Below, piece after piece: positions 1 to 7,516 of a stretch of DNA of 64,000 bases. Every line of letters begins with the position of its first letter. The stretch's first letter is position 1. Both the position numbers and the translations under genes were made by a program. Under the pieces are notes generated by a model, which was not told the DNA's origin, made no database searches, and worked only from the letters and a program-made list of their open reading frames with translations. Origin of the DNA: Meridianimarinicoccus zhengii. Its GTDB lineage: Bacteria; Pseudomonadota; Alphaproteobacteria; Rhodobacterales; Rhodobacteraceae. The DNA lies in assembly GCF_003254465.1 (NCBI RefSeq), contig NZ_QDFI01000009.1, positions 22,898 to 86,897 on the forward strand, written 5' to 3'.

Positions 1-32
1 CCGTCTCAGACCTACACCTGGAAGGACGCCAC

Positions 33-287
33 ATGACCGAGAACACCGACGCAGCCTACAACGTGACGGCCGACGAGCTGCGCCAGTTGATCGAGCGCTG
101 GGAAAGGCTCGATGCCGAGCGCGCCGAGATCGTCGATCAGCAAAAGGAGGTGATGGCCGAGGCGAAAGGGCGCGGCTACGACACCAAGGTCATGCGCAAG
201 GTGATCGCCCTGCGAAAGCGCGATCGCGACGACATAGCCGAAGAGGAAGCGATCCTCGAAATGTACAGGGAGGCGCTCGGGCTATGA
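33..287 (+). CDS. GapR-like (DUF2312) nucleoid-associated protein
   Basis: This 84-residue protein matches the DUF2312/GapR family of small coiled-coil DNA-binding proteins of alphaproteobacteria and their phages. GapR clamps overtwisted AT-rich DNA as a dimer of dimers. The sequence shows a helical N-terminal half (ADELRQLIERWERLDAE), the family hallmark AEAKGRGYDTKVMRKVIALR at about residues 40-60, and an acidic tail ending EEEAILEMYREALGL. A purine-rich GGAAGGAC lies just before the ATG. It is followed by a 4-base overlap with the next gene and then an integrase, so it probably belongs to an integrated element rather than being the housekeeping gapR. Family assignment is fairly firm; its role in the element is inferred. 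Confidence 0.8.
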   Translation: MTENTDAAYNVTADELRQLIERWERLDAERAEIVDQQKEVMAEAKGRGYDTKVMRKVIALRKRDRDDIAEEEAILEMYREALGL

Positions 288-481
288 CGGATCGCGCCGT
301 CGCGACCCCGGATCGAAGGCAGAGCCCCAGCACCGTCGCGCGAAAGGCCGCGGCGGCGATGGTCGACCGGTATCTGGCCCACGGCGTGATGATACGCACC
401 TACATCAACCCGCGCGGCGAGGTCGTGGTAGAACCCCTGACCGATCGGCGCGAAGACGGGCTGGACGGAGTCACCTGGTGA
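284..481 (+). CDS. Small hypothetical protein in integrase operon
   Basis: A 65-residue protein I do not recognise. It starts in an ATGA overlap with the stop of the GapR-like gene, and its own stop overlaps the GTG start of the integrase, so the three genes look translationally coupled. The composition is mixed basic/acidic (for example VVVEPLTDRREDGLDG) with no signal peptide or membrane segment. Such small proteins often sit before phage integrases, where some act as excisionase-like or DNA-binding helpers, but no helix-turn-helix is convincing here. It is supported mainly by tight gene packing. Confidence 0.55.
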   Translation: MTDRAVATPDRRQSPSTVARKAAAAMVDRYLAHGVMIRTYINPRGEVVVEPLTDRREDGLDGVTW

Positions 482-1482
482 GAGACTATCCCGGCACCTA
501 CCGCAAGGGTTCCACCTGGTACTTCCGGTACCGGGGGCACTATTGCGGCAAGCTGCCGGGCCGGAAGGGCTCTCCCGAATTCGTCGCGGCGATGCGGCAG
601 CACCAGGCGCGGATCGACGCCGGGCACACGCCGAAGCCGCAGAAGCGCACGATCCGGAAGCTGATCACGAGTTATCGAAAGGCTGAGCTGCCGAAGCGCG
701 CGCCGCGCACCCAGAAGGACTATCTGCGCGTACTCGAATACCTCGAGGCAAAGGCGGGCGACCAGCCTGTCACCGCGGTCGAGCGGCGGCACGTCATCGC
801 GATGCGCGACGCGCAAAGCTCCGTGAAGTTCGCGCGGGACTGCATCGCCGTGATGTCGGTCCTCATGGAGCATGCGATCGACATCGGTTGGCGCGCGTCC
901 GGATCGAACCCCGCCAAGGGCGTGAAGAAGCCGAAAACCCCGGACGAGGACGCATTGAACCGCGAGCCGTGGCCGGCGGACATGCTGACCGCATACCGCG
1001 CGGAAGCGCCACTGGGCACCCGCGAACGGCTTGTCATGGAGCTCTGCATCGGAACCGGTCAACGGATCGGCGACGTCTTGAAGATGCGTTGGAGCGACAT
1101 CGAGGACGGCGCGATCAGGGTAAAGCAGAACAAGACGAAGAAGCGGCTTCTCGTACCCCCGACTCGCCTGCTGACAGAAGCTCTGGCCGCGACGCGCCGC
1201 CGGTCGGTGTTCATGTTGACCAATCACAAGGCGACGGGTCCGTGGTCCTACCGCGGCGCATCGGCCGCGATCTTCAAGGTGCGCGAGAAGATCGGCGCGG
1301 CCCGGGGCGGCATGGACATCCACGCGTGGCGCCATAACGCCGCCAGCGAACTCTGGCTTCTGGGCTGCACCGTGGACGAGATTGGCGCGATCACCGGCAT
1401 GAGCCCGCCTATGGTCCGGCACTACACCGCGACCGTGACCCAGATCGAGGCCGCCCGCCGCGCCCAGGAACGGCGCGAATGA
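478..1482 (+). CDS. Tyrosine-type phage/element integrase
   Basis: A 334-residue site-specific recombinase of the tyrosine family. The N-terminus (about residues 15-130) resembles the SAM-like core-binding domain. The catalytic domain shows the first arginine in CIGTGQRIGDVLKMRW, the H-x-x-R box in DIHAWRHNAASELW, and a probable nucleophilic tyrosine in MVRHYTATV near the end. The gene starts at GTG in a GTGA overlap with the preceding small ORF. All catalytic residues seem present, so it could be active. Its 3' end lies only 94 bases before tRNA-Cys, the type of locus these enzymes target. The element it belongs to must extend left of the window. Confidence 0.9.
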   Translation: MRDYPGTYRKGSTWYFRYRGHYCGKLPGRKGSPEFVAAMRQHQARIDAGHTPKPQKRTIRKLITSYRKAELPKRAPRTQKDYLRVLEYLEAKAGDQPVTAVERRHVIAMRDAQSSVKFARDCIAVMSVLMEHAIDIGWRASGSNPAKGVKKPKTPDEDALNREPWPADMLTAYRAEAPLGTRERLVMELCIGTGQRIGDVLKMRWSDIEDGAIRVKQNKTKKRLLVPPTRLLTEALAATRRRSVFMLTNHKATGPWSYRGASAAIFKVREKIGAARGGMDIHAWRHNAASELWLLGCTVDEIGAITGMSPPMVRHYTATVTQIEAARRAQERRE

Positions 1483-1576
1483 CCGCGGGAACAGAAAACG
1501 AACGTGCGAAACGGGGTGCGAAACCCTTTTCCGCCCCTTGTCGCGGCCCGAAAAAGGCCATATGAACACCGGGCTT

Positions 1577-1650
1577 GGCGAGTTGGCGGAGTGGTTACGC
1601 AGCGGATTGCAAATCCGTGTACACCGGTTCGATTCCGGTACTCGCCTCCA
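1577..1650 (+). tRNA. tRNA-Cys (GCA)
   Basis: A complete 74-base cloverleaf with encoded CCA. The acceptor stem GGCGAGT pairs with ACTCGCC (1640-1646), the anticodon stem GCGGA/TCCGT encloses the loop TTGCAAA with anticodon GCA, and the T-arm has the GGTTCGATTCC core. The discriminator base is T at 1647. It lies 94 bases downstream of an integrase gene and is a likely chromosomal attachment locus, although the element lies on the 5' side of the tRNA rather than the usual 3' side. Confidence 0.96.
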
Positions 1651-2186
1651 GTATTTTCGGTTATTTGCAGCGTCGCGCAGGCATGCGCGGGTGCTTTGGT
1701 CGGCTTCTTGGCGGCCGCGGGATAGCTTTTCCTCCCATTTGTCGATTCCACACGCACTGCCCCCGCATGGCCTCTGCCCGCCGGGCGGTGATCCTGCCCC
1801 GTGCCTGGTGCATCCCGGAGCCGGATTGACCGGTGAGGGCCTTCGCGGTCCAAGTGCAGTGCCATGCTCGATGGAGGTCGCCGCTGGCAAGGCTGCCCGC
1901 CCCATACACGATGGGCATCTCGGCCCTCGACGCCCGATGCCGGGAGCGGGTGCCGCTGCGCTACTCGCCCCGGCAGTTGCCGACGCGGCTGTCCCTGTCC
2001 GCGCCCTGATCCGCAGACTGTCTACGTACCCCCCGACGGGCCAAGAAGATTGGCCGCCGGGGGAACACCGCCTGGTCAGCACGTGGCAACAGGCACGTCC
2101 CGCGAAGCGGTCTGGGCACGACGCGGATGCAGTCCGCGTCGTGCCCAACCGGGTCGGGAGGATCCCGGCCCGCCAGCGCGGCCCGG
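1651..2186. other. Intergenic region without supported gene
   Basis: About 540 bases between tRNA-Cys and the 3' end of the ABC-permease gene. I see no open frame with a family signature. The only clear structure is the perfect hairpin at 2114-2146. The stretch could be the remnant of element insertion beside the tRNA, but no second copy of the tRNA 3' end is visible in it. Confidence 0.5.
2114..2146 (-). terminator. Perfect 14-bp hairpin, probable transcription end of the sugar operon
   Basis: GGGCACGACGCGGA (2114-2127) and its exact reverse complement (2133-2146) flank a 5-base loop, about 40 bases past the permease stop codon on the minus strand. There is no U-tract on either strand, so it may act as an mRNA 3' stabiliser or a Rho-assisted terminator. 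The palindrome is certain; its function is inferred. Confidence 0.55.
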
Positions 2187-3392
2187 TCAGCCCGGTCCCG
2201 CGAGGCGTTCGATGCCGCGGTCGATGGACACGGCGAAGACCAGCAGCAGCCCGGTCACGATCAGCCGCGCCTCGTTCGCCACGCCCATCAGGTTGAGCCC
2301 GTTCGACACGGTGGCGATGATGAGCGCGCCGAAGAGCGCCCCGATCACCCGCCCGCGTCCACCGAAGAGGCTCACCCCGCCGATCACCGCCGCGGCGATG
2401 GATTCCAGCAACAGCGCCCCGCCGCCGACCCCGCCGCCCGACGACACGGACACCCCGAGGATGCGGGACGCCGCGAGGATGCCGCCGAAGGCCGCCAGAC
2501 CGCCCGCGATGGCGAAGGCCGTGATCTTGATCCGGTCGACCTTGACCCCGGCGCGGCGGGCGGCCTCGGCGTTGGCGCCGATGGCATAGAGATAGAGCCC
2601 GAAGCGGGTCTGCCCGGCGACGTAGCTCATGACGCCCAGCAGCACCGCGAACAGGATCAGCGGCATCGGCAGGCCGCGCTGCTGGTCGAGAAACAGCGTG
2701 ACCGCCGCAAGCCCGAGCGCCACACCGCCCACGGGCACGATCACCGTACCCATCAGCGGCGCGTCGAGGCCCTGCGCGCGCCGCTCCCGCAGGTCGGCCA
2801 GTTTCAGCACCAGCATCCCGGCGATTCCGAACATCACGAGCACCCAAGCGAGCGGCCCGCTGACGAAGGTGCCCGCCAGCGTTTCGACCCCCGTGTCGAG
2901 CAGGTTATAGCGCCCGGTATTGGGCAGCATGAGCAACTGCCCGCCGTTCAGCACCAGGCCCACGCCCAGCGTGACCACGAAGGACGGCACGCCGATCAGC
3001 GTGACCCATCGCCCCGAAGCGGCCCCGATGAGCACGCCCAGCCCGATCCCCAAGGCGATGGCCAGCGGCACGGGGAGCCCGAAATCCACCACGCCCTTGG
3101 CCATCAGCACCGCGCTGATCCCGCTGGTGGCGGCGACCGAAAGGTCAATTTCGCCCACCAGCAGCACGAACACCAGCCCCAGCGCGATGATCCCCGTCAC
3201 CGTGGACTGGACCAGCAGGTTGTTGATGTTGCGGGATGTCAGGAACACGTCGCTTTGCGTGGCGAAGAACAGCCACAGCGCGAGAAGCCCCAGCGCCACG
3301 GGCAAGAGCCGCAACTCGTTGCCCAGCCGTTCCGACAGGCTGCGCCGCGGCGTGGCGGTCGGCGTCGGGGTGTCGACGGTTTGCGTCGTCAT
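2187..3392 (-). CDS. ABC sugar/polyol transporter permease (XylH/FrcC-like)
   Basis: A 401-residue inner-membrane permease of the monosaccharide ABC family (BPD_transp_2; XylH, RbsC and FrcC relatives). The sequence alternates hydrophobic segments from about residue 28 onward. It contains the family marker VLLVGEIDLSVAATSGISA (where RbsC-type permeases have GGIDLSVG) and, near the C-terminus, the EAA-like region GANAEAARRAGVKVDRIK followed by a glycine-rich stretch. It is the last gene of a minus-strand set after the binding protein and ATPase, with 31 bases separating it from the ATPase gene. The substrate is not determined by sequence alone; the nearby dehydrogenases suggest a sugar or polyol such as xylose, fructose or inositol. 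Confidence 0.88.
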   Translation of the reverse strand: MTTQTVDTPTPTATPRRSLSERLGNELRLLPVALGLLALWLFFATQSDVFLTSRNINNLLVQSTVTGIIALGLVFVLLVGEIDLSVAATSGISAVLMAKGVVDFGLPVPLAIALGIGLGVLIGAASGRWVTLIGVPSFVVTLGVGLVLNGGQLLMLPNTGRYNLLDTGVETLAGTFVSGPLAWVLVMFGIAGMLVLKLADLRERRAQGLDAPLMGTVIVPVGGVALGLAAVTLFLDQQRGLPMPLILFAVLLGVMSYVAGQTRFGLYLYAIGANAEAARRAGVKVDRIKITAFAIAGGLAAFGGILAASRILGVSVSSGGGVGGGALLLESIAAAVIGGVSLFGGRGRVIGALFGALIIATVSNGLNLMGVANEARLIVTGLLLVFAVSIDRGIERLAGPG

Positions 3393-3423
3393 GTCATCGT
3401 CCTTGTCTGATGCATCGGCCCGG

Positions 3424-4200
3424 TCACCCGGCGGCGTTCACGGCGGCGTCGCCGCCGACCATGGCGTTGACGACCTGTTCGCCGGTCACGGCCTTGCTGT
3501 CGAAGCGGCCCGCGTTGCGCCCCAGCCGGAGCACTTCGATCACGTCGGTATTGTCGAGCACGAAATGATGGATGTCATGGCTGATGACGAGCACGGCCAG
3601 CCCGTGGGATGCGAGTTCGCGCACCAGATCGCCCACCTGGGCCGCCGCCGAATGGCTGAGCGCGGCCGTCGGTTCGTCCAACAGCACGACCTTGGGTTCC
3701 CACAGAATCGAGCGGGCGATGGCGATGTTCTGGCGCTGCCCCCCCGACATCGCGCCCACGTTGCGGGTCAGCGAAATCCCGTCCAGCCGCAGGCGCCGAA
3801 GCACGTCACGCGCGCGGCGCTCGGCCTCGGCGCGGCGGATGCGCCCGGCGGAATACCATGGGCCCGTCAGTTCACGGCCAAGGAACAGGTTCTGCACCGC
3901 GTCGAGATTGTTGCACAGCGCAAGGTCCTGATAGACCGTCTGCACGCCCATCTCGGCCACGGCGGCGGGGCCCGCGGGATGCACCTCCCGGCCTTCGAAG
4001 AAATACTGCCCCCGGTCGGGGCGCAGCACGCCGGACATGGTCTTGACCAGCGTGGACTTGCCCGCGCCGTTGTCGCCCACCAGTGCGACGACCTTGCCCG
4101 GTGTCAGGTCGATGGACACGTCGCTCAGCGCGCGGACACCCCCGAAGGACTTGGAAATCCCGCGCAGGCTCAGGATCGGCTGCGTTTGTCGGTCTGTCAT
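3424..4200 (-). CDS. ABC sugar transporter ATP-binding protein, single-domain
   Basis: A 258-residue ATPase energising the adjacent permease at the inner face of the membrane. It shows Walker A (GDNGAGKS), Q-loop, signature MSGGQRQNIAIARS, and Walker B VVLLDEPTAAL with the H-loop in VLVISHD. The start was set at 4200 (MTDRQTQ) because a strong GGGGGAG lies just upstream; the frame stays open further but without family similarity. Most monosaccharide transporters of the XylG/RbsA type have two fused ATPase domains of about 500 residues. This one has a single domain, as in the FrcA type of alphaproteobacteria, so it presumably works as a homodimer. Confidence 0.9.
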   Translation of the reverse strand: MTDRQTQPILSLRGISKSFGGVRALSDVSIDLTPGKVVALVGDNGAGKSTLVKTMSGVLRPDRGQYFFEGREVHPAGPAAVAEMGVQTVYQDLALCNNLDAVQNLFLGRELTGPWYSAGRIRRAEAERRARDVLRRLRLDGISLTRNVGAMSGGQRQNIAIARSILWEPKVVLLDEPTAALSHSAAAQVGDLVRELASHGLAVLVISHDIHHFVLDNTDVIEVLRLGRNAGRFDSKAVTGEQVVNAMVGGDAAVNAAG

Positions 4201-4264
4201 CTGGCTCCCCCCGGATGCGGCCTGTGGACCGGCCCGGCGGCGTCGCGCCGCCGGGCCGGGCGGG

Positions 4265-5356
4265 TTACATGTTCTGCTGGCAGACCGGCGTGTCCTCGGC
4301 CCCTTCGCAGACCTGCGCCCATGTATAGAGCCCGGCATCGACCACGACCCCGAGATTGTCGATGGTCACGTTCTCCACATCCAGAAACGCCGCCGGCACG
4401 TCCATGTACCCGTTATTGACCTCGCCATTGATGAGATCGGCGGGGATGGGATCGCCGTTCAGGACGGCCACGGCCATGTCGGCGGCCACATTCGCCATGA
4501 TGCGCAGGTCCTTGTAGATCGTGTTGTCCTGCCAGCCGCGCACGATGAACTGCATCGCCTCGATCGTGGCGTCCTGCCCGCCGGTCACGATCACCTCGCC
4601 GGGGCGGTAGCCCTGGCTGATGAGCGCCGAGACCGCGCCGCCCGCTGTGCCGTCGTTCATGCCGATGAACATGTCCACCGCGCCACCGGTGCGGGTCAGG
4701 CAGTTCTCGGCAAAGGCCTGCGCCTCGACCGGATCCCAGTTGCGGGTAAAATCCTCGCAAACGACCTCCACCTTGCCGCTGTCGATCAGGGGCTGAAGGT
4801 ATTCGTTCTGACCGATCTCGAACTGGGTCGTGCCGTATTCGCCCTGGTTGCCCTTGACCCGGCCGATGCGCACCGACGTCTGGTCCATCGCTTCGATAAG
4901 CTCGGCGGCGCGTTTGCCCTGGGCCTGCCCGATCACGCGCGGGTTGAAGACGACATGCGCCTCGGCCTTGCCGCCCACCGCGTCGTGTTCGTACAGGATC
5001 ACGGGCACCCCGGCCTCCTCGGCGGCAGCCAGCGCGCCGGCCGCAAGATTGGCATCCGACGATGTGAACATGATCAGATCAGCGCCTTGCGTCAGCGCGT
5101 CCTCGACCAACCGCTGCTGGCGCACGGGATCGCCTTCGCCATTCTGCACGGTGACCGTCGCCTCGGGCATCCGATCCTGCATTGCGGCCACGAACAGCGG
5201 TCCGTCGCGGCGTTCATAGCGGATCGTGGTCGTGTTCGGCAGCATGAAATAGACCTGCGGGCCGTCCTGCGCCGCAGCGGGAAAGGCCCCCGCCCCGGCG
5301 GAGAGTAGCGCCATTACACCGGCCGTCTGGAAAAGTCGCGTCGTGATCGTCGTCAT
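4265..5356 (-). CDS. Periplasmic sugar-binding protein (XylF-like)
   Basis: A 363-residue substrate-binding protein of the periplasmic-binding-protein type I (ribose/xylose) family. A signal peptide is clear: short basic N-terminus, hydrophobic core MALLSAGAGAF, cleavage near AAAQ at about residue 25. The mature part carries typical segments such as RQQRLVEDALTQGADLIMF, VPVILYEHDAVGG and the late VIVTGGQDA. The start at 5356 (MTTITTR) has GGGAGGAA upstream. It is the first transporter gene of the set, 64 bases before the ATPase. High expression of the binding protein relative to the membrane parts is usual. The ligand is unknown. Confidence 0.88.
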   Translation of the reverse strand: MTTITTRLFQTAGVMALLSAGAGAFPAAAQDGPQVYFMLPNTTTIRYERRDGPLFVAAMQDRMPEATVTVQNGEGDPVRQQRLVEDALTQGADLIMFTSSDANLAAGALAAAEEAGVPVILYEHDAVGGKAEAHVVFNPRVIGQAQGKRAAELIEAMDQTSVRIGRVKGNQGEYGTTQFEIGQNEYLQPLIDSGKVEVVCEDFTRNWDPVEAQAFAENCLTRTGGAVDMFIGMNDGTAGGAVSALISQGYRPGEVIVTGGQDATIEAMQFIVRGWQDNTIYKDLRIMANVAADMAVAVLNGDPIPADLINGEVNNGYMDVPAAFLDVENVTIDNLGVVVDAGLYTWAQVCEGAEDTPVCQQNM

Positions 5357-5438
5357 CTGGTGTTCCTCCCTTGGGTTGATCGCGCCGCCCGGACCCCGTC
5401 CCCGCAAGGCCCCGGCGCTGTCTTGACGGTCTTGCCCT

Positions 5439-6314
5439 CTAGTCGTGCGGGGCTGGCAATGGCGTGGCTTCGTAGCAGCCAAGCACACCATGGTCGAAAT
5501 CGATGACGGCGCCCGTCATGATCCCGGATTCGGGGCTGGCGAGATGGACGATCCAGCGCGCCACCTCGTTCATGTTCAGCAGGCGCCCCGCGGGCAGCGC
5601 CCTGCCCGCCTCGGCCTGCCAGCCGTCTGGCATGTCGTGGAATGTCTTCTGCGTGGCGTCCTCGGCCGGGGTGTCCATCCAGCCGATGGCGAGCGCGTTC
5701 ACCCGGATGCCGTCGCGCGCAAGGCTGAAGGCCGCGTTCTTGACCGTGGCCACGAGTGCAGCCTTGGACGCGGCATAGACGGTCAGGAACGGCACGCCGC
5801 CATGGGCCGTGACGGTTGCCACGTTGACGATGCTGCCCGGCTTGTCCATGGCGCGGAAATGCTTCGCTGCGTGCTGGATCAGGAAGAACGGTGCTCGGGC
5901 GTTGATGGCGAAGGTGCGTTCCCACAGATCCGCATCGCCGTCGAGGATGCCGCCCCGATCCGTGATCCCGGCGGAGTTCACGAGGATGTCGAAACTGCCG
6001 AATTCCGCGATGGCCCGGTCGATCAGCGCCTTGCAGTCGCCAAGATCGGACAGGTCGGTCTGCTGATAGACGACCCGTGCGCCATCGGTGGTCAGATCGG
6101 CGGCGGCAGCTTCGCCTGCGGCGGCGTTGCGTCCGCAGATCACGGCGCCCTTCAGGCCCCGGCGCAACATCAGTTTCACCGCTGCCAGCCCGAGCCCCTG
6201 GGTCGATCCGGTCACGACGGCGACCTTGCCCGCAAGCTGGTCGGTCAGGGGCAAGTCGGTTTCAGCGGCGGCATGGGTGGCGGCATCACCGAACGGATTG
6301 GTCCGTTGTGTCAT
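5439..6314 (-). CDS. SDR family oxidoreductase
   Basis: A 291-residue NAD(P)-dependent short-chain dehydrogenase. It has the Rossmann motif TGSTQGLG at about residue 36, the NSAG-type motif LVNSAGITD, and the active-site YAASK. The residue that would be the catalytic serine, about 13 before the tyrosine, reads as threonine (NVATVTAHGG), which is unusual but could still hydrogen-bond. A GAAGGAG precedes the ATG. It lies 11 bases downstream of the Gfo/Idh/MocA dehydrogenase and upstream of the transporter, so it is probably a catabolic step on the imported sugar or polyol. The exact reaction is unknown. Confidence 0.85.
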   Translation of the reverse strand: MTQRTNPFGDAATHAAAETDLPLTDQLAGKVAVVTGSTQGLGLAAVKLMLRRGLKGAVICGRNAAAGEAAAADLTTDGARVVYQQTDLSDLGDCKALIDRAIAEFGSFDILVNSAGITDRGGILDGDADLWERTFAINARAPFFLIQHAAKHFRAMDKPGSIVNVATVTAHGGVPFLTVYAASKAALVATVKNAAFSLARDGIRVNALAIGWMDTPAEDATQKTFHDMPDGWQAEAGRALPAGRLLNMNEVARWIVHLASPESGIMTGAVIDFDHGVLGCYEATPLPAPHD

Positions 6315-6325
6315 GGTCGGCTCCT

Positions 6326-7330
6326 TCAGATCTCGGCCACGGTCACGGGGCGGTTTTCGCGGTAGGATTGCAACGCCGCCTCGGACAGTAAAAGCGCGCG
6401 GTGCCCGTCGTCGAAGGTCACGCTGGGCCTGCCACCCGCGGCAAGCATGTCGATGAAGTCGCGGATCTCGGCCTCGTAGGCGGCGGCGTAGCGTTCGATG
6501 AAGAAATGCAAAAGCGGTGTGCGTGCGGCGGTCGCTTGGTCGCCGTGGCGCGATACCTCGGAGGGGCGGTGGTTGTTCGACCGGACCATGCCATCGGCGC
6601 CGAACGCCTCTACCCGCTGATCGTAGCCATAATTTGTGCGGCGAGAGTTGTTCACATGCACCAGCGCCCCCGATGCGCTGCGCATCACGATCATCGCTGT
6701 GTCCACGTCGCCCAGTTCGGCGAAGACGGGATCGACCCGGTTCGCGGCCATGGCGTAGACCTCGGTCACTTCCTCGCCCAGCACGAAACGGGCCATGTCG
6801 AAATCGTGGATGGACGTGTCGCGGAAGAGCCCGCCGCAGGCTTCGAGGATCGCGCGCGGCGGGGGCGGGCCGGGATCGCGGCTGGTGATGACCAGCAACT
6901 CCAGCGCGCCGATCTCGCCCGCGGCGACGGCATCGCGGACGGCGCGGTGGCTGGGGTCGAACCGCCGGTTGAAGCCCAGTTGCAACGGCACGTCGAAATC
7001 GGCCAGCGCCGCGCGGCAGGCTTCGACCTTGGCGAGATCCACGTCGATCGGCTTTTCGCACAGGATCGGTTTCCCGGCGGCGGCGGATTTCAGGATCAGG
7101 TCCACATGGGTGTTCGTGGGCGACGCGATCAGCACCGCGTCCACGTCATCGGCGGCGAGGATCGCGTCCACATCTGTCGAGGCCCGCCCGCCGACCTGCG
7201 CCGCGCAGGCTGCTGCGCGGTCGTGATCCACGTCATAGCACCACGTCACCGCCGCATCCGGCTGCCGTGCCACGATGCCCGCATGCATCGCCCCGATCCG
7301 GCCCGTGCCGAGTATCGCGAAACGCACCAT
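6326..7330 (-). CDS. Gfo/Idh/MocA dehydrogenase, inositol 2-dehydrogenase-like
   Basis: A 334-residue NAD-dependent sugar/polyol dehydrogenase. It shows an N-terminal Rossmann fold with LGTGRIGAMHA, the family motif CEKPID near residue 98, and the substrate-binding HDFDMARF (FRDTSIHDFDMARF) expected in IolG-type enzymes. It is the first gene of the minus-strand catabolic operon and is preceded by GGAGGACAGG. IolG (myo-inositol or scyllo-inositol oxidation) is the closest named group by motif pattern, but the rest of an iol pathway (iolB-E) is absent here, so another cyclic polyol or aldose is equally possible. The next gene on the plus strand encodes a candidate regulator. Confidence 0.87.
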   Translation of the reverse strand: MVRFAILGTGRIGAMHAGIVARQPDAAVTWCYDVDHDRAAACAAQVGGRASTDVDAILAADDVDAVLIASPTNTHVDLILKSAAAGKPILCEKPIDVDLAKVEACRAALADFDVPLQLGFNRRFDPSHRAVRDAVAAGEIGALELLVITSRDPGPPPPRAILEACGGLFRDTSIHDFDMARFVLGEEVTEVYAMAANRVDPVFAELGDVDTAMIVMRSASGALVHVNNSRRTNYGYDQRVEAFGADGMVRSNNHRPSEVSRHGDQATAARTPLLHFFIERYAAAYEAEIRDFIDMLAAGGRPSVTFDDGHRALLLSEAALQSYRENRPVTVAEI

Positions 7331-7516
7331 CCTGTCCTCCCTGTCGCCGCGGCGTCTGACCGGCCGCTTGTGTGATCTGCGCCAAGGTTGGCCCCGCCGC
7401 GCCGGGGGCGAAACGCGGGTTTTGTCCAGTCTGGAAATCTTCCGGGCATCGGTCGCCGCGTTTTTCGTGTTTCGATGCCGGGACAAGGTCTTGCACAGCA
7501 TGAAGAGGACAGGATC

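Noticed and set aside
400..2847. 815-codon minus-strand open frame over the integrase and permease end
   Set aside because: It crosses the integrase gene, tRNA-Cys and the permease in a shadow frame and has no recognisable domain; the overlapped genes on known frames explain the region.
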